A DNA stretch of 64,000 nt from Golubevia sp. BC0850 (Eukaryota > Basidiomycota > Exobasidiomycetes > Golubeviales > Golubeviaceae). Below are positions 55,340-64,000 of this stretch, one piece after another; the stretch's first letter is position 1, and each line of letters opens with the position of its first letter. The stretch lies in contig JAAVVG010000001.1 in assembly GCA_012976225.1 (NCBI GenBank), positions 1 to 64,000 on the forward strand. The letters are read 5' to 3'. Below the pieces are notes generated by a model. That model saw only the letters and a list, made by a program, of their open reading frames with translations. It made no database searches and had not been told where the DNA came from. The translations under genes and the position numbers were made by a program.

Positions 55340-58300
55340 CTAAAGAGACATTGTCATCTGAGCGGCAGAAAGGAGTGAAGGAGAAAGGGGAGTTGAGTTC
55401 AGCAAAAGCAAGCGGGAACAGGCTGGTGGGAGCGAATTGGACTGAAGTCGACTCGTCAACATTCAACATTCCATCGCAACTCACAGTCAAAGTTTTGGCA
55501 TGTACTCCGAGCACAGGTACGCCCCCATCGAAGAGAGATTCCAGCTGAGCAAGATACTTGAGACATTTGGCCTCATCCTCAGAAGTTCCAGGTTCCGGAG
55601 CAGGTAAAGCGGTGAGAACGACAGAAGTGTGGTCCGATTCGGAAGAATTACTCCTGATGAGTTCATTGAGGATGAGATACTGAGCTCGGTTCGGAAGTTC
55701 GTTGAAAGAGACTCTGGTACTAGTGTAAGAGTCGTCGATGATGGAGACTGGCGCAGAGGCGTGTCTTTGACTCTCCATCTTCACATAGGTCGAGTTTCTA
55801 GATTTGGAATTGGAGGAAACGACTGGCTTCATAGGTGGCCTCTGGGCTGTAGAAGCTTCTGAATTGGCTCTACTCCTCGAGACAGGAGCTGCTGCATTTC
55901 CCTTCGGCTGACTTGCTTGTAGGAACTGGGCTCTGTCAGAAGCCTTGAGAGTCCCACCTGCTTCCTCAGATCCAGAAGAGACACCGCTCCCGCCAGCAGA
56001 AGAAGCGAAACTCGACCTCCTGGAAGAAGCGGCAGAGGGGATCTCACTCGGAATAGTGGAAGGTAGAGTGGGTCGAGAAGGACCGTCCTTCTTCGGAGGA
56101 CGAAGAGTGCCACCAGAGGAGTTAGAGGCATAGGATGCTGATTTCAGATGAGCATTCGAATCTCCAATGGATCCATAGTTTCCTGATTGATTCGATGAAG
56201 CTGAAGTGCTCATCAGAGGTCTGCCACTAGGCTCGTCTGGTAGTCCAACAGAGCCTCCCCCGAAAGAGTAAGATCTAGCCTTCCTTCCCTTCCCATTCTC
56301 TGCGGCGTTGTTGTAGGCAGCAGAGGTCTTACTTCTTCTCAACCCATCACTTTGATTGTGTACTCCCCAGCCTAGCCAATCATCCTCTCCCAAGTTGGCT
56401 AGCTCATCGCTGAGATCCGAGTCGTCATCTGAGAAATCCTCGTCCTCCGTATCCGTTTCGTTCTCGTCATTGATGAGTCTAGCTCTAGGATGAGCAAGTC
56501 CTAATCTGATGTTGTTTCGGTGGAAAGCTAGATGTTCGGCGGGTAGACTGACTCCTAAGAGCTTCTTCTCCCTCTTGGTCTGCTTCCGAGCTTCCCCACT
56601 CGTACCAGCTATCGCCTGAGGAGCTGGAAGATTGGGATGAGAACCAGCGGCAGCAGCAGCTTCTTCTTCTTTCTTGGCAGCAGCTTTAGCTCTTCGAATA
56701 TCTTCTCTTCTTAGCTGCTTCAGAGCCTCCCACCAAGGATCTCCGCCCAAAGAAGTTTCGATTCTGGTTGGAATTGGCTGCTTTCCGAGCACGATGGATT
56801 GATAACTTGCCACAGATCCGGACGAGAGGTTGAAGACTCTGAGAGAAGCTGGAATTCGAAGGTTGTCCAAGAGAGATCTGACTCGAGTTCTCTCCTCTTG
56901 CATGTCCTTCTCCTCCTCTACGAAGACGCTGACTCTCAGCTTGTGAGTCTTCCAGGTTCCAGTAAAGCTCAATATAGTCCCTAGTTGAAGAACCATTGTG
57001 TAGGTATCCCAAGCATGAGTAGCATCGCTGTCGGCGCTTGAGATCTGAATCGGCCACAGATCGATGTACTTCGTTTCTTGAGTCTTGGACTTGGAGGAGC
57101 TACCACCGAAGAAGGAAGAAGACGAGGTTCCGGAGGAGGCTGGAAGATTCATCATGTCGAAGCCGTAAGCGATGGCCAGAGCCTTGTTGAGAGCGAGCGT
57201 GTCTTCCATGATACCTGAGGAAAGGAAGAGAGGAGGTAAGTCCGGTGAAACATCGCTCTGGGACCTCTAGTATCAAGTCGTTCGTGCACTCACCAACATA
57301 GGTAGTAGGTTTGATGGGAGTCTCTCGTCTAGCTGAATCAGTCGGAAGCGCCTTGAGATTCAAGACTCTATGTTTCTGTCTTCCAATAGCTTCAGTAGCA
57401 GCTCTAATAGTGATCTCACTCTCATCTCTCTTGATTCCTTGATTCAATAGAGGAGAAGCAGGAGCAGATGGAGTGTTACCATTCGAATCCGAAGGCGGAG
57501 AAGTAGTCGAAGAGAATTGAGTTACTTGATTCGAGTAAAGTCTAGCCGGGTTTTGCATATCCGTGGGAAATCCCATCACCACTACGTTTGGTCTCATTCC
57601 TCCTAGACCACAACTTAAGATGAGGTTTCTTGCTCCTTCTCTCTCGTCGTTTGCGATGACGACATCGACGAAGCTCTTGATCCCGGACATGTCGACCAAT
57701 TTCAACCAACTGATTTGCTGTCTTCTCAATTCAGGTAGACATTCTTTGAAGTCTCCTTTTAGAACGTGACCAAGAACGTAGAGAGCTCCTTTCTTTAAAG
57801 AATTGCAGAACATGATCAGATTCCATTCAGCAGAGGCATCGTTTGAGAGAAGTAAGATTTGGGGCTGGTGAAGGAATGATAGCCAAGAAGAAAAGAATGG
57901 GGGTGAGTGTCAGAATGAAGATCATTCAAGTGTCGAAATTGATCCACTATTACTCACTCTCCAGTACTTGACGTGCCCTTTCCTCTCGTCCAGTCTCAAA
58001 AGGAACTTCCGAACCATGTGATAAGTCAAGTTCCGGGTGACATCCCCCCAAGGCTTCGGAGGAGAGAAAACTTGGACCGCGACGAAGAGGAAGACAGCTA
58101 GAACGATGCAAGCTGCTGCAGCGAGAGCGTCGGTGAAGAACATGGCTCCAAGGCAGACTGCAGTTCCACCGGCTGCTGTCCAGATGTTCCAGTATCGGAA
58201 AGAAGGTCTGAATGAGGGAGCTCCACCAGCTTTGAGAGCTAAGGTCGCGAACGAGAGAGATCCAAAGGTTAAGAGAGCTGCAGAGAGTTGGAGCCGAAGT

Positions 58301-60531
58301 CGAGGAAAGAAGGTCAGCGCATGCTTTCGATGGTCGTCGAAGGCATCTCAGTACTGACTAGTCATAGTTACGAGCTAGAAAGTCCAAAAAGGAGGAAAGG
58401 GAGGTTCAGGTCAGTAATGCTCCGTCTGTTCCTCTAAACTCATCCTCTCCTTTTACTCACCTGAGCGATAGTGTTGACACTGTCCATCAAAAGAGTAGCT
58501 TGACATCCAATGTAGGTTGCAAGAACAGCAAAAGTTGGAGTATCATGGACTTCGGTACCTTGAGCAAAGACATCTAAAACTGGCAATAAATTATCTCTAG
58601 CAATACTTTGTAAGATTTTCGAGCAAGCCATGACACCCATCAAAGCCGAAAAGGCAGTACTAGCCAAAGCACCAAAAGTGATAATCTGAGGACTTAAAGC
58701 AACATCACTGACGATTCCAACATCTTGATAAAAGGATTCTCTCTGAACAGTTCCAGCTAAGATGATAAAAGCTCCCAGATAGATTATGAAAGTGAAGATT
58801 AAAGCCCAATTTGTACCTTTAGGAATTGATTTTGAAGGTTTCCTAAGATCACCAGACATTGAACAACCAGCTAGAATTCCAGTGACAGCAGGGAAAAGAA
58901 CTCCAAAAACACTTTGCCAAGATTCTTTAAAAGCTCCAGTTGAAGAACCTGCTGCACCAGAAGTGAAGTGTGGAAAGAAGTTTTCTCTGAAAGTTGCCAT
59001 TGACCAACCAGTATAATAAGCACCTCTTTCTAAATCTATGAAAGGCGCAACAGTAAAGGAAGAGATTGGAATGCTGATGATTGCAATTGCTAGAATCACA
59101 GCTAAAGCTAAAGTAGCTCTTGCGAATAAGGCTGATCCTACTAGACAGACTACCGTTGATAATAATAGGACTAAACTACCATAACTGAAGCTATACCATG
59201 GTCCTTCTGGTAGGAAACCATCTCTTGACTCTCCGAAGGCATCGGTGAGAGATTCGACGAAACCGAGCACGTTCATGGCTGCGTTGAGAGCTTGACCTGC
59301 GAAGAAAATGAGACCAATGGATCCACCAAATTCAGGTCCTAAGGTTCTTGAGATGAGGTAGTAAGCTCCTCCTCCTCTGACTTGTCCGTTGGTACTGATT
59401 GCTGAAACTGACATGGAGGTCAAGGTATCGATGAGGTAGGACAACAGAAGTAGGAAGATGGCTCCTAGTAGACCGGCTTGACCTAGAATGAATCCAAAAC
59501 GTAAGAACAGAATGATACCCAGGATCTATTGGAAGAGAGCAAAGGCAGGGCGATTCCGAAATCAGCTTCACATCAGTAGAAGCTTCCCAGTTGTCACCCT
59601 TTCCCTCCCATCGAACCATGCTAAATACACTCACATTCAAGCTGACCGGCATGAAAACACCATCCCAAGTCCCCAATTTCCTAGGAGGCATCTCACTCTT
59701 CGAAATCATTCCAGCGCTTCTCCTAGGAGTAGTAGAAGCTTGATTAGAGTTCATTCCACCATTCCCATTCAGAAGACCACTTCCACCTTGTTGATTCCCG
59801 TCAATACCGGTCGTCTGGTTCTCCAAGTCGAAACCCGAATTAGATCTAGGTACACCAATCAGACCATGATGTGAAGATTTAGCTCTAGATGATTGTGGTC
59901 TCTCTCCAGGACCCAATTTCTTATCCTTGAAGCTTACACCTTTCCCATTACCACCACCACCACCATTCCCACTTGATTTCCCACCACGTCTTGATTTAAG
60001 TTTAGCAGTATGAGATTCTAGAGCAGAAGAAGAAATTAGCTCGTCCTCAGGTAGAAGTTGATTGGAATCTGAATTGGTTGTAGGATTAGGAGAAGTTGAT
60101 CTTGAAGGTTGATTACTGAATTGTTCTGGATCACTTAATTTCCTATCCATTCCAGATAATCTAGAAGGAGGTCTATCTCTTGAAGAATTGAGATTGTTCG
60201 AACTTGAATTGTGAGAGATTGGAGAAGGTCTGATAGGAGTGCTCGATGGTTCTTGATGATCTGACAGCTGCCTTCTATTACTGCTACTGACTTTCCTTCT
60301 TGAAGCTAGGGCAGGCGATAAAGAATTGATCTTCTGACCATCGCCACCTTGACCATTGGAACTAGTTGCTGGCTCATCTCCATCTCCACCTGCTCCATCT
60401 GTCTCTCCATCTGCAGTAGCCTCTGCTATCGATTGAGCATCTACTTGATCATCTTCACCTTCCATTGGCTCTCTTGATAGTAATTGATGATGTAGGGAAT
60501 CATAATCTTTCCCTGACACAAAGTGAGACAT
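55340..60531 (-). CDS. VHC1: Cation-chloride cotransporter (Vhc1-like)
   Basis: SLC12-family cotransporter; the yeast relative Vhc1 sits in the vacuolar membrane and moves K+ with Cl-. The N-terminus (from 60531) is long and disordered. The membrane domain starts at KLGTWDGVFMPVSLN and continues across an intron into ILGIILFLRFGFILGQAGLL. Family blocks follow: SMSVSAISTNGQVRGGGAYY, LGPEFGGSIGLIFFAGQALN and GCSMSGDLRKPSKSIPKGTN. The C-terminal cytosolic domain has HVKYWRPQILLLSNDASAEW and RPNVVVMGFPTD, then a disordered insert and FNELPNRAQYLILNELIRSN. Introns lie near 59530-59635, 58370-58460, 58300-58360, 57870-57957, 57215-57290 and at 55358-55484. The last exon, 55340-55357, is 18 nt and ends the protein in HAKTLTMTMSL. 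Confidence 0.9.
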
Positions 60532-60752
60532 CGGAAAATTATTGAGGTTGAAGTTGTGATAGAGTTGTCAAGATGAGCTTCGAGTTCAAGTCAATACGCG
60601 TCCAACAGCCCAAGACTGCGAAGAATTTTTACAAAGTCAAAGACAATCCTTCCAATTTAACTCTATCCTGTTTTCAACGTCAAGGCAACCTTTTCATCTT
60701 CAAGAATCGAATTCATCTCTTACACTTTCATCCATCAACCTCAAATCAGCGA
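60532..60752. promoter_or_regulatory. Shared divergent promoter, VHC1/GAR1
   Basis: 221 bp between start codons. An open frame in line with GAR1 begins at 60573, but the added residues do not resemble Gar1, so the segment is treated as promoter and leader. Confidence 0.4.
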
Positions 60753-62186
60753 ATGTCTTTCAGAGGAGGAGGTTCTTCTCGAGGAGGTAGAGGTGGTTTC
60801 TCCAGAGGCGGAGGTGATTCCGGATATGGTTCAAGAGGTGGTGGCAGAGGAGGTGGAAGAGGTGGTTTCGGAGGAGGATACGCTGCTCAAGGTCCACCTG
60901 AAACGGTTCAGGAGATGGGTAGCTTCATTCATGCTGTCGAGAGTGAAATGTTGTGCCAGTCTACAGATCAGAAGTTTGTGCCGTATTTCAACGCTCCCAT
61001 TTAGTGAGTATAGCTGAATTTGAGAAGTTAGGTTTTTGAGTTAAAGGTGATGCTTGGGGGAAGGCGAGGGGGATGGGATGAGGAGGAATGGGGATGGATT
61101 TGAGAGTAGGAAGATTCGAAAGGCACAGGAAGAAATCGAGATTGAGATCTTGAAGGTCAATTCCCTTTTCGGAAAAGGATTCTATTCTGCAAATTGGATT
61201 TTGGCTTCAGAACGAACTTGTCAGGTTCTGGTTGACTTTGGGGAATGAGATTCCACTTCTCAGTGAGGGCTCGTCCTACCTACGCAGAAGCTTCATCTGC
61301 AAATCCCAGCTCCAGTCCATACTCTCCAGAACCAGACCCGCCTTCATTTTTGCAATCAAAACTTTTCAATCTTTGATTCTTGAGCTCAGGAGTCTTCTAC
61401 CTCGACCAATCTTCAGAAACTCAAAAAGATAGACTAACCCACCTTCCCTCCCTTCTTCTTCCCCACTTCTCCAGCCTAGCCAACAAGTCCCCCATTGGAA
61501 AGGTAGATGAAATCCTAGGACCAATCAACGAAGTTTATTTTACAATCAAGATGGACCCAGGAATGGTAGCCACCAGTTTCAAACCTGATGATAAGGTTTA
61601 CATTTCAGGTGATAAACTCTTACCTATTGAAAGGTTCTTACCTAAACCAAAGAGTAGTGCTACTAAAGGTTCGTATTGATCTTTCAATTTCCGAGTGGAA
61701 GTTTAACGAGTGGAGATGAAGGGGAGAAGTTTTGAAATTTGACTGTGCGAAGATATGCTGACTTCATTCGGATCCCTCTCTCTGTCGCTATCTCTTTGAA
61801 ATAGCCGGAAAACGTGGTGGAAGAGGTGGAGCTCCTGGTGGAAGAGGTGCACCACGGTGAGTGAAGAATTTTGAAGCCTAAGGTGGTGAGGAGAGCATCA
61901 AGAGCTGACATTTCTTCTCTTTGTTCTTCTTTCATCAGTGGACGTGGTGGTTTTGGAGGAGGTAGAGGTGCTCCAAGGGGCCGTGGTGGCTTCTCATCAG
62001 GAGGTAGAGGTGCGCCGAGAGGCAGAGGAGGCTTTGGAGGAGACAGAGGTGGAGGTAAGTCTGATTCTCAAAATTCCCTTCGTCCAGACAAAACCAAGCG
62101 ACTCAAAGCTGATTATTTTTCTTTCTTCAATTTCTGCAGGGCGTGGTAGAGGTGCTCCAAGAGGAAGGGGAAGAGGAGGATTTTAA
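60753..62186 (+). CDS. GAR1: H/ACA snoRNP protein Gar1
   Basis: Core protein of box H/ACA snoRNPs, which guide pseudouridylation and pre-rRNA processing in the nucleolus. Exons 60753-61003, 61475-61668, 61805-61856, 61939-62054 and 62140-62186 join in frame to about 219 residues. An N-terminal Arg-Gly-Gly domain ([18 protein letters not shown]) precedes the central fold: [55 protein letters not shown] and [19 protein letters not shown] second RGG domain follows ([16 protein letters not shown]), split over three small exons. Both RGG tails are typical of yeast-type Gar1. The first intron is 471 nt, the longest seen in the window. The ATG at 60753 gives the expected MSFRGG start. Confidence 0.93.
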
Positions 62187-62686
62187 AGCGATGGTTGAAA
62201 TCAGGGAACGGCAAGAGTCAAGCTCTTTTTCAATTCACGAAGTTACCCCCTCGAGCTTTCTTCCTCTTATCATTGCCATCCTCCGCACTCACTCTGTCTC
62301 GCTTTCTTTCCCTCTTGTACTTCTTTAGGCCCCCCTCTCTCTCTGTCTCGTTTCCACTACTCCCCTTATTCTCTTTCTTTGCACCGACTTGTTTTGTAGA
62401 TCGTATTGACTCTTGCTTTCTCTCGTAATTTCGTTCAAACTCCAAACATGCTGATGTGATTGAGTGGTCGATTCGGAGGAGAAGTAGAAGAAGTCGAGAT
62501 AAGACACAAGGCAATGCTCGACGTTCTCCTGCCTAAGTCAGCCTTGATGTACCAGTACATATAGGGTTTGAAGTCTAGTATTCTTTGTATTTAAAGACGC
62601 AGAATTCCAGTTGGAGTGGGTCGAGGTGGGGAAGACTACCGAACGTTGGTTCTGAACCTTCTCTTCCAAACACCACCATCCAAACG
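62187..62686. other. Intergenic region, GAR1 to HTH gene
   Basis: 500 bp between tandem plus-strand genes. The left half is pyrimidine-rich, presumably GAR1 3' UTR. No RNA gene or further ORF is supported. Confidence 0.45.
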
Positions 62687-64000
62687 ATGTCATTCTCATT
62701 TCAAGCAGGTGGTCATCCAAGTGAACCATGCGCAGCACCAAATTCCAATTCAGATTCTGTATCTTATGCCAACTCTGATGCACTCTCTCTATCTCAAGCT
62801 CATCCTCAACCTGAAGAAGTGACAGCTAGTCTTTTGGCAGCTGCTCAGCATCCTCAGCATCCTCAGCATCAAGATCAACACCAAGAGCAACATGAAGATG
62901 ATGAACATGAATTACATGAACATGAACAACAGATAGAATACGAACAAGATCCAAACGATGATCAGTTATCAGAAGCTCGTCATCATGATCAGCATGAATT
63001 ACAAGAATACCATCATGCTCATCATGACCATCATGATCATGAACATGATCAATATCATAACGATTCAAATCATCTTCAAGATCAACATCATCTTCATCTT
63101 CAACAAGAAATCATTAGTCTCAATCATCAAAGTTTAGGTTCAACCGGACAGACTGAAGCTGGAATCCTTCAAACTTACCAGCATCAGAATCAAGACCAAG
63201 ATCATCAGGAAGGAGAAAGTCAAGCCGATGGAGAAGAAGGAGAAGAAGGTTATTATCCTAAACCATCTCTAAAGAAACGTGGTCAAACAAATCTATCAAA
63301 GCAAGAACTAGATCCAAAGTTGAAAGAGCCAACCATCAACTTAGACTATCGCCTAAACGCAGTTCAGAAGATTCAACACTACAGAAGCTCTCCAGAGACT
63401 TACCCTCTATGTGAGAAATTCATTGGAATGGATCCAGAGAACTTTGACAAATTGATTAGAATTATTCAAACTCATCATTCGTTCTCAAGTTCAAGACAAT
63501 CAGTTGAGAAACAGGTGAGCATGTACTTGTACAGCAGAACTTGGAATGCAAGCTTCAAGCAGATTTCAAAATGTTGTGGTTGCTCTATGGCAACGGTTGC
63601 AATCTATAAGGAAAGGGTCCATGAAGCTATGACTCATAGGGTGAATACCATTGTTAGAGAGGTTAGATCTAAATTGTGGGATTACTTGGATGTTCCAGAT
63701 GAAGAACAGGAGTTGAGTGAAGGAGAAGAAGCGATTAGAGTTAGCCTAACTTTGAGTTCTGATGTTGAACACATTATTTCTCAAGGACCAGCTATTATGG
63801 ATGCAGAAGCAGAGGCTGCTGCTAGAAGAGAACAAGGAAATCCTGATGAACTAGACACGATTATAGATGAAGATGGAAATCCAGTTGATAGTTCAGCCTA
63901 TCGTCATTATTTAGAAGGAACTCTAGAAGAAGAAACTGTTGCCTTGGAACTGATGGCCAAGATCAAAGCTAGGAATCCAACTTTAGATTTTGATCAATTG
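62687..64000 (+). CDS. His/Gln-rich protein with transposase-like HTH, runs off window
   Basis: Open for 438 codons from ATG 62687 to the window edge without an intron. After a short leader, residues of about 50-180 are extremely rich in His, Gln, Asp and Glu (HPQHPQHPQHQDQHQEQHED; YHHAHHDHHDHEHDQYH). A basic segment (KPSLKKRGQTNLSKQELDPK) then leads to a compact domain: CEKFIGMDPENFDKLIRII, SSSRQSVEKQVSMYLYSRTW and NASFKQISKCCGCSMATVAI, then YKERVHEAM. This pattern (leucine-rich helix, conserved 'VEKQ...LY', 'SFKQIS...GCSMATV') resembles the helix-turn-helix before the DDE domain of Harbinger/PIF transposases. No DDE core follows in the visible part; the sequence becomes acidic. It could be a transcription factor derived from such a transposase. 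The 3' end is missing. Confidence 0.75.
   Translation, partial: MSFSFQAGGHPSEPCAAPNSNSDSVSYANSDALSLSQAHPQPEEVTASLLAAAQHPQHPQHQDQHQEQHEDDEHELHEHEQQIEYEQDPNDDQLSEARHHDQHELQEYHHAHHDHHDHEHDQYHNDSNHLQDQHHLHLQQEIISLNHQSLGSTGQTEAGILQTYQHQNQDQDHQEGESQADGEEGEEGYYPKPSLKKRGQTNLSKQELDPKLKEPTINLDYRLNAVQKIQHYRSSPETYPLCEKFIGMDPENFDKLIRIIQTHHSFSSSRQSVEKQVSMYLYSRTWNASFKQISKCCGCSMATVAIYKERVHEAMTHRVNTIVREVRSKLWDYLDVPDEEQELSEGEEAIRVSLTLSSDVEHIISQGPAIMDAEAEAAARREQGNPDELDTIIDEDGNPVDSSAYRHYLEGTLEEETVALELMAKIKARNPTLDFDQL
62846..62869 (+). repeat. CAGCATCCT coding repeat
   Basis: Nearly three units of CAGCATCCT encode Gln-His-Pro repeats within the His-rich region of the HTH protein. Confidence 0.85.

Noticed and set aside
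62826-63068. Asp/His-rich minus-strand ORF
   Set aside because: It is the reverse-complement image of the His/Gln/Asp-rich coding repeat in the HTH gene.
1-64000. CRISPR array, tRNA, rRNA or whole transposon
   Set aside because: No spaced repeats, no A/B-box cloverleaf candidates and no terminal repeats with coding content were found by eye.

Overview
This is a nuclear window of a fungus, most likely a basidiomycete. Genes are dense and rich in short introns (mostly 60-280 nt) with GTGAGT-type donors, CTNAY-like branch points and pyrimidine-rich acceptors. A short TTAGGG tract lies near the left edge. I could not fix the subphylum; Pucciniomycotina is only a guess. No CRISPR, tRNA, rRNA, whole transposon or viral element was recognised.

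Layout, left to right. 1-464: a probable decayed LINE reverse-transcriptase scrap carrying TTAGGG/TTCGGG units. 465-4590 (-): ADP1-type ABCG half-transporter with an EGF-like ectodomain. 4722-7838 (+): YVC1/TRPY vacuolar cation channel, head to head with ADP1. 8261-10084 (-): AHA1 Hsp90 co-chaperone. 11004-13339 (-): CDKN3-like phosphatase. 13728-14486 (-): small orphan gene. 15970-20234 (+): class IV chitin synthase. 21350-22884 (+): F-box/LRR pseudogene. 23850-29882 (-): intronless 2010-residue disordered protein with a myristoylation-type N-terminus. 31043-32410 (+): universal stress protein. 32777-33420: unresolved coding-like scraps. 33578-36255 (-) and 36470-38701 (+): DBP9 and BFR2, a divergent ribosome-biogenesis pair. 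38880-39741: a spliced-looking locus with no long ORF. 40111-41160 (-): F-box/LRR-like gene fragment. 41359-42785 (-): VMA12 V-ATPase assembly factor. 43044-46122 (+): SAP-domain protein. 46495-48136 (+): GGC1 mitochondrial GTP/GDP carrier. 48913-50155 (-): 6-phosphogluconolactonase. 50293-53310 (+): MATE transporter. 53903-54913 (+): secreted protein of unknown family. 55340-60531 (-): VHC1-type cation-chloride cotransporter. 60753-62186 (+): GAR1. 62687-64000 (+): His/Gln-rich protein with a transposase-like helix-turn-helix, running off the window.

The genes are mostly housekeeping and do not form an obvious cluster. Two themes recur. Three act in vacuolar ion handling (YVC1, VMA12, VHC1) and three in nucleolar RNA work (DBP9, BFR2, GAR1). 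Five divergent pairs share promoters of about 130-260 bp.

The most useful structural result concerns exons. Very small coding exons explain several protein ends or joins that long open frames would mispredict: an 8-nt microexon in ADP1, terminal exons of 18-19 coding nt in YVC1, AHA1 and VHC1, and a GC-AG intron in BFR2. All exon calls come from splice-signal and reading-frame reasoning, not from transcripts.
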